Origin: a virus
IMG/VR virus record: IMGVR_UViG_3300050120_000205
Span: 1-49,019 of that record
Strand: one strand, 5' to 3'
DNA: 49,019 nt
Part shown: one piece after another, positions 14,736-22,906 of the stretch
How the letters are laid out: each line of letters begins with the position of its first letter
Position numbering within the stretch: the first letter of the stretch is position 1
The notes under the pieces: generated by a model
Told to the model about the DNA's origin: nothing
The model's database searches: none
What the model saw: the letters and a program-made list of their open reading frames with translations, nothing else
Translations under genes and position numbers: made by a program

Positions 14736-15208
14736 ACCTGTATGTCTGGGCTGCGCGTTGGAAAATACCGCTCGAAGCCGTGGCCGATCTGCAAAATCTT
14801 ATCGGCCTGGATGGTACGCCCGGCAACGATAGCCACGTGGGTAAATCCGAAGCGTTCGCGCAGTCGCAGGTTGTTCTCGAAGCGGCACGCAAGGGTATTC
14901 GACTGTGGCGTAATAATGTCGGCGTGTTGGAAGATAGCCGCGGCGTTCCGGTGCATTTCGGGCTGGCCAATGACGCTAAAGGTACCAATAAATTAATCAA
15001 ATCAAGCGACTTAATCGGCGTGCGACCCGTGCTCATTACGCCCGAATTGCTCGGCTGTACGATCGGTCAGTTCGTGGGCCGCGAGATTAAAAAACCCGGC
15101 TGGAAATATACTGGCGAGGACCGGGAAGAGAAACAGCTTAATTTTGCCGGCTTGGTGTGCAGCTTGGGCGGTGACGCGGCATTTGCTACTGGGGAGGGGA
15201 CGCTATGA
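14732..15208 (+). CDS. VRR-NUC domain nuclease
   Basis: A 158-residue protein with the VRR-NUC pattern: SEAFAQSQVVLEAARKGIRL, then SSDLIGVRPV (metal-binding Asp), the E-x-K core in GQFVGREIKKPGW, and the late KQLNFAGLVCSLGGDAAFA signature. Stand-alone phage VRR-NUC enzymes are structure-selective nucleases, several resolving Holliday junctions. It probably acts on recombination or packaging intermediates with the nearby RdgC and helicase. Overlaps both neighbours by four bases. Confidence 0.85.
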   Translation: MNLYVWAARWKIPLEAVADLQNLIGLDGTPGNDSHVGKSEAFAQSQVVLEAARKGIRLWRNNVGVLEDSRGVPVHFGLANDAKGTNKLIKSSDLIGVRPVLITPELLGCTIGQFVGREIKKPGWKYTGEDREEKQLNFAGLVCSLGGDAAFATGEGTL

Positions 15209-15411
15209 AGACGTTCGAAGAGTTTTATCGAGCCGGTGAATTCGAAAAGCTCGCGAACCGTTCGATAGGGACGACGTTCACGCGTAAAGCGGCTGCACGG
15301 GAAATGCGTGAGGTTATGATCAAAAACTTAAATCTCAGCGGTGTTCCAAACACGATGCATACTTTAAGATTGATCGGTTTGAATATGACTATCGCGGGTT
15401 CGGGACTGTGA
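15205..15411 (+). CDS. Hypothetical protein
   Basis: A 68-residue basic helical protein (MKTFEEFYRAGEFEKLANRS; RKAAAREMREVMIKN). Overlaps VRR-NUC by ATGA and the next gene by GTGA. No recognised family. Confidence 0.6.
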   Translation: MKTFEEFYRAGEFEKLANRSIGTTFTRKAAAREMREVMIKNLNLSGVPNTMHTLRLIGLNMTIAGSGL

Positions 15412-16026
15412 ATGTGCTTATCGGAGGTGAAACCTCGGGCCGGGTTCGTGACGCCTTTCGGCGCCGCGGGCATAACGCGGTATCTTGCGATTTGTTGCCG
15501 ACGGATGTTCCGGGGCCGCATCATCAGTGCGACATGTTCGAGCTTTTAGGCGGCCCGTGGGACTTGGCGGTTTTTCACCCGTCCTGTACGTTCCTTAGCG
15601 TGAGCGGCATGCACTGGAATAAAAACCCGTCTTCCGTTCGATTCGGCGGTTTGCAGACCGAAAAAGCGCTCGACGACGTGCGGCGGCTTCTCGATTGCAA
15701 AATTCCCCGTTTCTGTTTAGAAAATCCGATCGGAATTATCAGTACGCGCATACGTCCGGCCTCGCAATATATCCAGCCGTACGATTTCGGCGAAGACGCA
15801 TCAAAAAAAAACAGGTTTTTGGCTTAACAATTTACCGCCTCTTACACCTACGAAGCGCGTTCCGGGCCGCATGGTACTACATAAGGGTAAACTGGTTGAA
15901 CGCTGGTCGAATCAGACTGATAGCGGTCAAAATAAACTCGGTCCCAGCGAGGACCGTTGGAAATTACGTAGCGAAACATACCTCGGAATTGCCGAGGCGA
16001 TGGCTGAACAATGGGGGATTTTATGA
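15408..16026 (+). CDS. DNA methylase-like protein, interrupted by a +1 shift at an A9 run
   Basis: Starts at GTG 15408 (GTGA overlap). The N-terminus NVLIGGETSGRVRDAFRRRG, FHPSCTFLSVSG and LENPIGI fit a phage SAM-dependent DNA cytosine methylase-like family. The frame as given ends at TAA 15825-15827 soon after nine A residues (15803-15811). Skipping one base continues with TGFWLNNLPPLTPTKRV, VERWSNQTDSGQNKLG and IAEAMAEQWGIL, ending at TGA 16024-16026, which overlaps the next ATG as ATGA. The downstream part is clearly the missing C-terminus. Cause: sequencing or true homopolymer indel, transcriptional slippage, or recoding. Confidence 0.8.
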
Positions 16027-16259
16027 GTGACGCAGCAGACGATGCCGCCCAGCGCGAGGAATTGGAACGCACGATTGCAGTTGCGGCAGCGCGTCAAGTG
16101 CCGCCCGATGCGCAACCAGTTCTTGACTGCATAGAATGCAGCAACATGACGCAGGCCGAAGCAAAAGTAAAATGCGAGTTTTTCGCCAATTGCGTATCCG
16201 ATTGGACACGCCTTACACGTATGACAAAAATAAAAGGGAAACCCGATGGCTTGGTTTAA
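16023..16259 (+). CDS. TraR/DksA-like zinc-finger protein (divergent)
   Basis: A 78-residue protein starting MSDAADDAAQREELERTIAV, the usual N-terminal helix of small phage TraR/DksA-like proteins. The zinc knuckle is altered: CIEC then CEFFANC, without the classical IPxxR segment. Family members bind RNA polymerase through its secondary channel. The ATG at 16023 is chosen from the ATGA overlap and the family N-terminus. A weaker call because the finger is divergent. Confidence 0.6.
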   Translation: MSDAADDAAQREELERTIAVAAARQVPPDAQPVLDCIECSNMTQAEAKVKCEFFANCVSDWTRLTRMTKIKGKPDGLV

Positions 16260-17130
16260 GAGCATGACCCCGTACCGATTCAATGGCGCCGCACTGGTGA
16301 TATCTGACGAAGCGGCAAAGCAATACGCGTTCGCCCCTTGTGGCGCATTAGAAATTGAGTCGCGCGGCTGGATCGAACCGGTCGAGGACATGGGCCTGAT
16401 TTACGCGGTAAATGGCCAGCAGTTTATGCGCCTGGCGATCGAACGCAAGAATCTACCAAAGCAAGTAATCGACGCACAAGTTAAATTGCGCTGCAAGGAA
16501 CTGGAAAAGTTGCAGGGCTTCGTGCCGGGCCGCAAACAGACCCGCGAATTACGCGAGAACGTTATCGACGAATTGCTTCCGCGCGCCTTTGCGACACGCT
16601 CGTCGGTTGACATCTGGATTGATCCCGCAAACGGCTGGCTTGTGGTCGGTACCGCCAGTAGTACGGCAGCCGAAGCAGCCTTGACGCACCTCATTCGTTC
16701 GTTCGATAAATTCCCCGTCGAAACGCTTCGTACCAACATGTCACCCGGCGCCGCAATGACCATGTGGCTGCAGCAGGACGAAACGCCGGCCGAGTTCCGC
16801 GCCGATCAAGATACCGAACTGCGATCCAGCGGCGAAGGAAACGCGACGGTGCGTTACGTGCATCACACGCTTGAAGCCGATGACATGAATCGTCACATTG
16901 CCGCCGGCAAGCAATGTACGCGCCTGGCCCTGACCTGGCAGGATAAGATATCGTTTGTTCTGACCGATACTTGGCGGCTTAAAAGCATCGCTCCGTTGGA
17001 TGTGCTGAAAGAGACTGAGGACGATCAAACCCTTGCGGGTGAGCTGATGCTGATGACGGGCGAATTTAACCGGTTGTTGCGTGACCTGGTTGATGCGCTG
17101 GGCGGCGAGATGGAAAGTGACGAAACGTGA
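16246..17130 (+). CDS. rdgC: RdgC-like recombination-associated protein
   Basis: A 294-residue protein aligned by eye with E. coli RdgC (303 residues): AWFKSMTPYRFNG, FAPCGALEIESRGWIEPVED, VNGQQFMRLAIERKNLP, ENVIDELLPRAFATRS, NHIAAGKQCTRLAL-like segment (here MNRHIAAGKQCTRLAL), and the terminal LMLMTGEFNRLLRDLVDALG. RdgC forms a ring around DNA and restrains RecA. In a phage it could modulate host or phage recombination. It overlaps the zinc-finger gene before it and the methyltransferase after it. Confidence 0.9.
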   Translation: MAWFKSMTPYRFNGAALVISDEAAKQYAFAPCGALEIESRGWIEPVEDMGLIYAVNGQQFMRLAIERKNLPKQVIDAQVKLRCKELEKLQGFVPGRKQTRELRENVIDELLPRAFATRSSVDIWIDPANGWLVVGTASSTAAEAALTHLIRSFDKFPVETLRTNMSPGAAMTMWLQQDETPAEFRADQDTELRSSGEGNATVRYVHHTLEADDMNRHIAAGKQCTRLALTWQDKISFVLTDTWRLKSIAPLDVLKETEDDQTLAGELMLMTGEFNRLLRDLVDALGGEMESDET

Positions 17131-18770
17131 GGCCGGTGTCTTACGGTTCGGTCTGTTCTGGAATCGAGGCGGCAACGGCAGCGTGGGAGGAATTCGGCTG
17201 GGAAGCCAAATGGTTTGCTGAAATAGAAGCGGCCCCGTCTTCCGTGTTGCGACACCACTATCCTAAAGTCCCTAATCTCGGCGACATGACGAAGTTGGCT
17301 GCGATGGTGCGCTTGGGACTTATTCCCGCGCCCGATGTGTTGGTCGGCGGTACCCCTTGCCAAGCGTTTAGCGTTGCCGGTCTGCGTGGCGGCATGGCTG
17401 ACCTTCGCGGGCAATTAACCCTTTCATTTGTGGATTTAGCCAATGCTATCGACGAACAACGTCCTGATGACGAATGCGTTATCTACTGGGAAAATGTCCC
17501 CGGTGTCCTCTCAGACAAAAAAAATGCATTTGGATGTTATCTCGCCGCCCTTGCCGGCAGCGACGACGAACTCATACCCGAACCTCGACCCGCTGCCGGT
17601 AAAAATAGCGCGCATTGGCGGTGGTCGAAAAAGTCGGGAAACCATTCACTCAGTTGGCCGAACGTTGGTTGTGTGTATGGACCCCGCCGCACAATCTCAT
17701 GGCGCGTCTTCGATGCCCAATATTTCGGAGTGGCCCAACGACGCCGACGTGTGTTCCTTGTGGCAAGTTCTCGAGCAGGGTTCAATCCCGAAAAATTACT
17801 TTTTGAGTTCGACGGCGTGCGCAGGGATTCTCCGCCGCGCCGAGAAACGGGGCAAAGTTCTACCCACGAGACTGCGCCTTGCCTTACAAGCAGTGGCCGG
17901 GGTGTCGCCAGAACCGGCGACACCCGCGGACAAGATCCAGTAGTTGCGGTTTGCCCGACCTTACGCGCCGGCGGAAATGAGACTGGCGGCGATCGGCCCC
18001 CAGGTACCGACGTGGATACCTGCGATAGCCTGATTCTAGTGATGGCACACGGTCAGGCTGGTGCGGACGTAAGCGTCGGGCTACGGTCGACGCTTACGTG
18101 CAATCACGAGGCGCCCATCGCGTTCTATTCGGAAGCGCATCAAGACCTTATGCCGACGATGCTCAACGGCGCTAACGGCCCCGCCGGTCACAATGCTCGT
18201 TCCGGTCATACGAAAGATTCCTATATCGTCCCCGTGTGCGTCACCGGAACAGTGACGCATACGCTTCGCGCCGACGGATTTGATGCAAGCGAAGACGGTA
18301 CCGGACGGGGAACCCCTATCGTGGTCCACGGCACGCAAGACCCCTGCGTAAGCGAACACCTGGCGTTTGCGTTAGGGCGCAACAATGGCGGCGAGAATGC
18401 GGTGCTGTCCGTTGCGTCGAGTGGTGGTGACAAGGCGCGCGTACTTGCTCCGCTCTCTGAGGCATCCCGTTTGGTTGCGGGATGCCTCACAAGTAATTAC
18501 GGGAAACAACTAGATAACAGCGATACATCTCTCGGCCCGAATGTCGCCATAAATGGAATGCGGGTCCGCCGCTTAATGCCGATCGAATGCGAACGCTTGT
18601 AAGCGTTTCCCGACAATTACACGCAGGTACCGCACAATGGCAAGCCAATGAAAGACGGCCCGCGTTACAAAGTTTTAGGCAATAGTATGTGCGTGCGCAA
18701 TATGCGATGGCTAGCTAATAGACTGATTATTACGCATCCTGAATTATTCATTGACCGGTCCGTCAATTAA
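17127..18770 (+). CDS. DNA C5-cytosine methyltransferase, interrupted by an in-frame TAA
   Basis: Motif I SVCSGIEAATAAW (about 8-20), motif IV GGTPCQAFSVAG with catalytic Cys78, motif VI YWENVPGVLSD (ENV at 122-124), motif VIII QRRRRVFLVAS, then a long variable target-recognition region. Reading as given stops at TAA 18600-18602 (codon 492), right after RRLMPIECERL. In the same frame the sequence goes on AFPDNYTQVPHNGKPMKDG, KVLGNSMCVRNMRWLANRL and ends at TAA 18768-18770, supplying motifs IX-X. The family normally has Gln at the stop position (CAA versus TAA). Full length would be 547 residues. It may be a pseudogene, read through, or a sequence error. Confidence 0.85.
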
Positions 18771-18780
18771 AGATTAAACT
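18750..18780 (+). promoter_or_regulatory. Class II promoter before the TetR-like gene
   Basis: ATTGAC-CGGTCC-GTCAAT (18750-18767) contains TTGACC (18751-18756), followed at 18 bp by TAAACT (18775-18780). The palindrome overlaps the last codons and the stop of the full-length methyltransferase frame. The next ATG is at 18811. Confidence 0.7.
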
Positions 18781-18810
18781 AGCCGTAGATCACTCAAAGA
18801 AAAGTATAAA

Positions 18811-19119
18811 ATGCCACGCCTCAAATTAAAACCGACTGACCGCAAGCAACAAATCCTTACCGCTGCAATTTCCTTGGCGGTAAAGGACGGGTATCAGAAA
18901 GTGACGCGTGAGGCGATAGCGGAAGCGGCATTGTGCTCGCCGGGGCTTGTGTCGAATTATTTTAATACGATGACGCAGTGCCGCCGGGCCATTATGCGCG
19001 CGGCCATCAAAGACCGTAATTTGACCATCATTGCGCAGGGGGTTGTCGCCAAAGATAAAGACGCCCTTAAAGCGCCGACTGAGTTGCAAGAAGCCGCCCT
19101 CAAATCTCTGACTGCATAG
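18811..19119 (+). CDS. Small TetR-like transcriptional regulator
   Basis: A 102-residue protein with the N-terminal TetR DNA-binding domain: DRKQQILTAAISLAVKDGYQ, TREAIAEAALCSPGLVSNYF and the following helix ending MRAAI (about residues 10-70). It lacks the large ligand-binding domain of full TetR proteins, ending with a short helix. Similar short TetR-like proteins occur in this phage group. A class II palindrome lies in its promoter, so autoregulation and control of the other four class II sites are plausible; this link is inferred. Confidence 0.75.
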   Translation: MPRLKLKPTDRKQQILTAAISLAVKDGYQKVTREAIAEAALCSPGLVSNYFNTMTQCRRAIMRAAIKDRNLTIIAQGVVAKDKDALKAPTELQEAALKSLTA

Positions 19120-19123
19120 CCAC

Positions 19124-21523
19124 ATGCAACGACTACCCGACGCTTTGGCGCCGCTCGCGGCGTACCGGCAATTTATCGTCTACAAATTATCGCCCGACCC
19201 GCACAAGCCGGGGAAACTCAAAAAACAGCCCGCCGATTGGCGTACCGGTATCGTCGCACGCGGAACCGAGTTTTTAACTGACGCCCAAACGGCCATTTCG
19301 GCTGTAGCGTCCCTCGGGTCCGAGTACGGCGTGGGGTTCGAGTTCCAAGCCAGCGACCCGTTCTGGTTTCTGGATATCGACGGCTGTCTTTTGCCGGATG
19401 GTTCTCGCTGGTCCCCACTCGCCGAACAATTGGTGCAGGCTTTTTCCGATGCGGCCATCGAAGTGTCGACTTCCGGTAAAGGGCTGCACATCATCGGATC
19501 GGGCCGCGCCCCGCACCACGCCTGCCGCAACAAGGCGTACGGCTTGGAGTTCTATACCGAAAAGCGCTTCGTTGCGTTAACCGGTACGCACGCGGTCGGA
19601 TCCGTTTCGTCCGATTACACCGCGTCATTGCCTAGCCTGGTGCATCAATTCTTTCAGCCTTTGTCTGACAGCGCCGATCTATCCGCTGACTGGTCTGACG
19701 GACCTTGTGACGAGTGGAAAGGAAGTTTGGACGACGAGGAATTGTTACAGAGAATGCTGCGTTCGACCAGTGGCGCGCATGCTTTTAGCGGCAAGGCATC
19801 TTTCCGCGATTTGTTCGAATGCAACATCGATGCGCTGGTTAAGACCTACCCGCCGGACAGCGCCACGAGCGCGACACCCTACAACGCATCCAGCGCCGAT
19901 CGTGCGCTCGCGCAAATGCTGGCGTTTTGGACCGGCAAGGATTGCGAGCGGATCCAGCGCATCATGCAGCGCTCGGCGCTGGTGCGCGCCAAGTGGGACC
20001 GCGATGATTATATGGAAGCGACGATATTGTCGGCCGTCGCCACTTGCACCACGGTATTGACCGATAAGGATCCCGAACCGGTCGCGGGGGCGCCGGAAAT
20101 AGCGGCAAGCGCCAGCACCATGAAGGGGGAACGGGCCGCCGCGGAGATGGTCACGGGTTCCATGTATTCGGGCGTGCCGGAACAGCTCGCCTTATTCGGT
20201 GGCTGCGTATACGTGTTCGACGTAAACCGTATCCTCGTGCCGGGCGGCCTGTTGCTCAAACAGGATCAATTCCGCGTCATGTTCGGCGGCTATACGTTCG
20301 TCATGAGCAACGGCAACGACCGTACCATACGCGACGCCTACGAATGTTTTACGCAATCCCCGACCTACCGCTCCCCGCGCGCCGACAGCACTTGTTTCAA
20401 GCCGGACCGTGCGGCCGGCGAGATTATCCGCGATGCTGGCCGTACCCGCGTTAATGTGTGGTGGCCGATCGATGTGCCGCGCCAGGTCGGCGACGCCGGG
20501 CCGTTCCTGCGCCATCTCGAAAAGCTGTTGCCGAATGAGCGGGACCGGGAAATATTGCTGTCCTACATGTGCGCTTGCGTACAGCACAAGGGTGTTAAAT
20601 TCCAATGGGCGCCCTTGTTGCAAGGCGTCGAGGGCAACGGCAAAACGATGCTCACGCGTTGCGTTGCCGAGGCGATCGGTAAACGGTACGTGCATTGGCC
20701 AAAGGCGTCAAAGCTGGCCAAAGAGTTTAATGCTTGGATGCTCAATAAGTTGTTTTACGGCGTCGAGGATATTTACGTACCGGGCAATAAGCGCGATGTG
20801 ATCGAAGAGTTAAAACCAATGATTACCGGCGATGACCTGGAAATCGAGGGTAAAGGCGTCGACCAGATTTCAGCCGATATTTGCGGCAATTTTATGTTCA
20901 ATTCGAATCATAAAGATGCGCTCGTAAAAACCCGAAAAGACCGTCGTTTTGCTATTTTCTATACGCCGCAACAATTGGAAGAGGATTTGGCGCGCGACGG
21001 CATGACCGGTGATTATTTCCCGAAGCTGTACGAGTGGTTACGTGCCGGCGGTTACGCCATCGTGTCGGAATTGCTACACACCCGCCCTATCCGTGACGAA
21101 TTTAATCCGGCTACGAGTTGCATGCGCGCACCAATCACCACGTCGACGGAAGAGGCGATTAGCGAAAGTTTAGGACGTGTCGAGCAAGAAATCCTCGAAG
21201 CGGCCGAGATACATACGCCAGGCTTTGCGAACGGCTGGGTTTCATCGATCGCACTCGGCAATCTGCTGGAGAACCTTGGCAACGCGTCTCGTATCCCGCT
21301 CAATAAACGCCGGGATCTGATGGCGGGTTTGGGCTATTCCTACCATCCGGGCTTAGAGGGCGGCCGCGTCAATTCCAACATTTTGCCGGACGGCGGCAAG
21401 CCCCGTTTATATATCAAAAAAGACCACCCGCAACGCCTGCTTACCGGCGCCCATGTGATCGCTCAAGCCTATACCGAAGCGCAGAAAATAGATATTGACG
21501 CTTCCGTCAATAAGGCGGCATAA
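19124..21523 (+). CDS. Primase-helicase (Prim-Pol-like domain plus SF3/DUF5906 helicase)
   Basis: A 799-residue two-domain replication protein. The N-terminal primase-polymerase domain has FWFLDIDGC (Asp84, Asp86) and STSGKGLHIIG. The C-terminal helicase has Walker A GVEGNGKT at 501-508, a Walker B-like FYGVEDIYV, and the sensor FNSNHKDALVKTRKDRRF, as in DUF5906/D5-type phage primases. It would prime and unwind for the family A polymerase. It starts five bases after the TetR-like gene, probably co-transcribed. The last codons overlap another class II promoter. Confidence 0.92.
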   Translation: MQRLPDALAPLAAYRQFIVYKLSPDPHKPGKLKKQPADWRTGIVARGTEFLTDAQTAISAVASLGSEYGVGFEFQASDPFWFLDIDGCLLPDGSRWSPLAEQLVQAFSDAAIEVSTSGKGLHIIGSGRAPHHACRNKAYGLEFYTEKRFVALTGTHAVGSVSSDYTASLPSLVHQFFQPLSDSADLSADWSDGPCDEWKGSLDDEELLQRMLRSTSGAHAFSGKASFRDLFECNIDALVKTYPPDSATSATPYNASSADRALAQMLAFWTGKDCERIQRIMQRSALVRAKWDRDDYMEATILSAVATCTTVLTDKDPEPVAGAPEIAASASTMKGERAAAEMVTGSMYSGVPEQLALFGGCVYVFDVNRILVPGGLLLKQDQFRVMFGGYTFVMSNGNDRTIRDAYECFTQSPTYRSPRADSTCFKPDRAAGEIIRDAGRTRVNVWWPIDVPRQVGDAGPFLRHLEKLLPNERDREILLSYMCACVQHKGVKFQWAPLLQGVEGNGKTMLTRCVAEAIGKRYVHWPKASKLAKEFNAWMLNKLFYGVEDIYVPGNKRDVIEELKPMITGDDLEIEGKGVDQISADICGNFMFNSNHKDALVKTRKDRRFAIFYTPQQLEEDLARDGMTGDYFPKLYEWLRAGGYAIVSELLHTRPIRDEFNPATSCMRAPITTSTEEAISESLGRVEQEILEAAEIHTPGFANGWVSSIALGNLLENLGNASRIPLNKRRDLMAGLGYSYHPGLEGGRVNSNILPDGGKPRLYIKKDHPQRLLTGAHVIAQAYTEAQKIDIDASVNKAA

Positions 21524-21524
21524 T
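21494..21524 (+). promoter_or_regulatory. Class II promoter in the primase 3' end
   Basis: ATTGACG-CTTC-CGTCAAT (21494-21511) contains TTGACG (21495-21500); CATAAT (21519-21524) follows at 18 bp. The palindrome is kept although it encodes primase residues. It would start transcription near 21531, upstream of the gene at 21596. Confidence 0.7.
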
Positions 21525-21699
21525 GGAACATCCTCGACATGAGGCAATGCTTACCGCCCTGCGCAAATGGGCTTTTGAAACGGAGATTATCGAACATGTT
21601 AGACCAATTATCGCACCACCCATTGACCCCATCGGACGGGGAATCGTCACATGCAGCGGGGCCGATCGGGTCGGAAACGGAGTTACTGCGGACGAGTAG
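21523..21699 (+). CDS. Possible 58-residue ORF overlapping the next gene
   Basis: ATG at 21523 overlaps the primase stop as TAATG; the frame runs to TAG 21697-21699 (MEHPRHEAMLTALRKWAFET at the N-terminus). It shares about 100 bases with the gene starting at 21596 in another frame, and its start lies before the predicted class II start site. Either a small coupled gene or chance. Confidence 0.3.
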   Translation: MEHPRHEAMLTALRKWAFETEIIEHVRPIIAPPIDPIGRGIVTCSGADRVGNGVTADE

Positions 21700-21940
21700 T
21701 GGCCGTGTGGTCCGTACCGTACAAGAGGAACTGTCCGACGCCGTAACGTCCCTGGCCAGTTGCGTGGAATTGCTCAAAGTCATTCAGCACGGCGTCAACG
21801 CTAAAGTCATCCCCAATCTGTCGTTTCGCCTGGGCAAAGCGTCCGACATTATCATCCCCGGCACTGCGGACGATCGGAAAAAAGTCAGCCTGGAAGTTGC
21901 GCTGATAACCGTGTTGGCTATGGCGGGGTGCGAATCGTGA
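21596..21940 (+). CDS. Hypothetical protein
   Basis: A 114-residue protein starting MLDQLSHHPLTPSDGE with GGAG ten bases upstream. The C-terminal half (VRTVQEELSDAVTSLASCVE, LGKASDIIIPG) looks folded. Overlaps the next gene by GTGA. First clear gene after the class II promoter at 21.5 kb. Not recognised. Confidence 0.6.
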   Translation: MLDQLSHHPLTPSDGESSHAAGPIGSETELLRTSSGRVVRTVQEELSDAVTSLASCVELLKVIQHGVNAKVIPNLSFRLGKASDIIIPGTADDRKKVSLEVALITVLAMAGCES

Positions 21941-22518
21941 GCGCAGTCGACATGCCCGAATTACCAGAATGCGCGACGTTTGGTCCATTATCTGATTTAT
22001 ATACCGCTGACCAAATGCGCGCCTATGGTCTGAAATGCATTGCCGCAGTCTCGCCACAAGCGCCGGTAGAACCGACACCGATCGATATGATTTTGCATTG
22101 TCCTCTTTGCGGCGTTCAGCACATTGATACGGCGGATTTCGAAGACGACCCGAGCATGCTTTCAGTTAGAATTACGCGCAAGGTGTACGACGGTTGGACA
22201 AACCCGCCGCACCGGTCCCATTTGTGCAGCGCGTGCGGCAACGTCTGGCGCCCGGCCGATGTGGCTACCAATGGCGTGCGGGAAATTAAGACACGCGGTA
22301 AGGGCGATACGTGGAACCCAACCGAGGCACGTGTTCTCATTGGCGACTATCGCAAGGCTTTGGGGGCAAAACAGTTCTATTTCGTGCGGCAAAAAGGTCG
22401 AACCGAATGGGAAGAGGTCGACCAAAAACTGTACGAGAGGTTGCGCAAAGACTCGTCTTTATTCGATGCCCGCATTCTCCATTCAGCGGCAGTGGAGATT
22501 GTGGGGACAACAAAATGA
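21937..22518 (+). CDS. Zinc-ribbon phage protein
   Basis: A 193-residue protein. GTG 21937 (GTGA overlap) is the likely start; ATG 21952 is an alternative. A bipartite zinc ribbon is clear: CPLCGVQHID, then PPHRSHLCSACGNVWRPAD, a block very common in small phage proteins of unknown role. Here a further 80-residue domain follows (ARVLIGDYRKALGAKQFYFV). Overlaps the next gene by ATGA. Confidence 0.7.
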   Translation: MSAVDMPELPECATFGPLSDLYTADQMRAYGLKCIAAVSPQAPVEPTPIDMILHCPLCGVQHIDTADFEDDPSMLSVRITRKVYDGWTNPPHRSHLCSACGNVWRPADVATNGVREIKTRGKGDTWNPTEARVLIGDYRKALGAKQFYFVRQKGRTEWEEVDQKLYERLRKDSSLFDARILHSAAVEIVGTTK

Positions 22519-22739
22519 GCAATCCTAAAAGCTGGCACGCCTCTCTTTGCTTTGAGAAAACCATTACCGTTCGTCGGTTGCGGGTCAAAGCCACGATGCG
22601 CAACGGTGACGGATGGATGGGGCGCATGGGCGGGGGCTGGGTGTGGAAATTCGGCATTCTAGCTGGCCGTACTGAGTGGGTTCTTGAACTCTTCGTTATG
22701 TCGGTTCGCGTAACGATTTTGCCAAAGGAAAAAGCGTGA
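22515..22739 (+). CDS. Hypothetical protein
   Basis: A 74-residue basic, Trp/Gly-rich protein (MSNPKSWHASLCFEKTITVR; GWMGRMGGGWVWKFGILAG). Start fixed by the ATGA overlap with the zinc-ribbon gene; longer in-frame sequence upstream lies inside that gene. Not recognised. Confidence 0.6.
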   Translation: MSNPKSWHASLCFEKTITVRRLRVKATMRNGDGWMGRMGGGWVWKFGILAGRTEWVLELFVMSVRVTILPKEKA

Positions 22740-22906
22740 GCCGGAATAAACGGGAAGGATGGTATGTCGGAAAACACGTTTGGCGCGTCAAGGGCAAGCA
22801 TTTAAAATTCTGGATAGACGGCAGGCATCGTCATCATCGCGGGTTCTTTCCTACAACATGTAATCGTCGCGCTGCGGCCTATGCTGCAGCGCAGGGGGCT
22901 TTATGA
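22736..22906 (+). CDS. Small basic protein, 56 residues
   Basis: GTG start at 22736 overlapping the previous stop (GTGA), ending at TGA 22904-22906 that overlaps the next ATG. The product (MSRNKREGWYVGKHVWRVKG at its start, then a His/Arg-rich RHRHHRGFF) resembles an AP2-like or small DNA-contacting beta domain, but this is uncertain. Overlaps on both sides support it as a real small gene. Confidence 0.5.
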   Translation: MSRNKREGWYVGKHVWRVKGKHLKFWIDGRHRHHRGFFPTTCNRRAAAYAAAQGAL

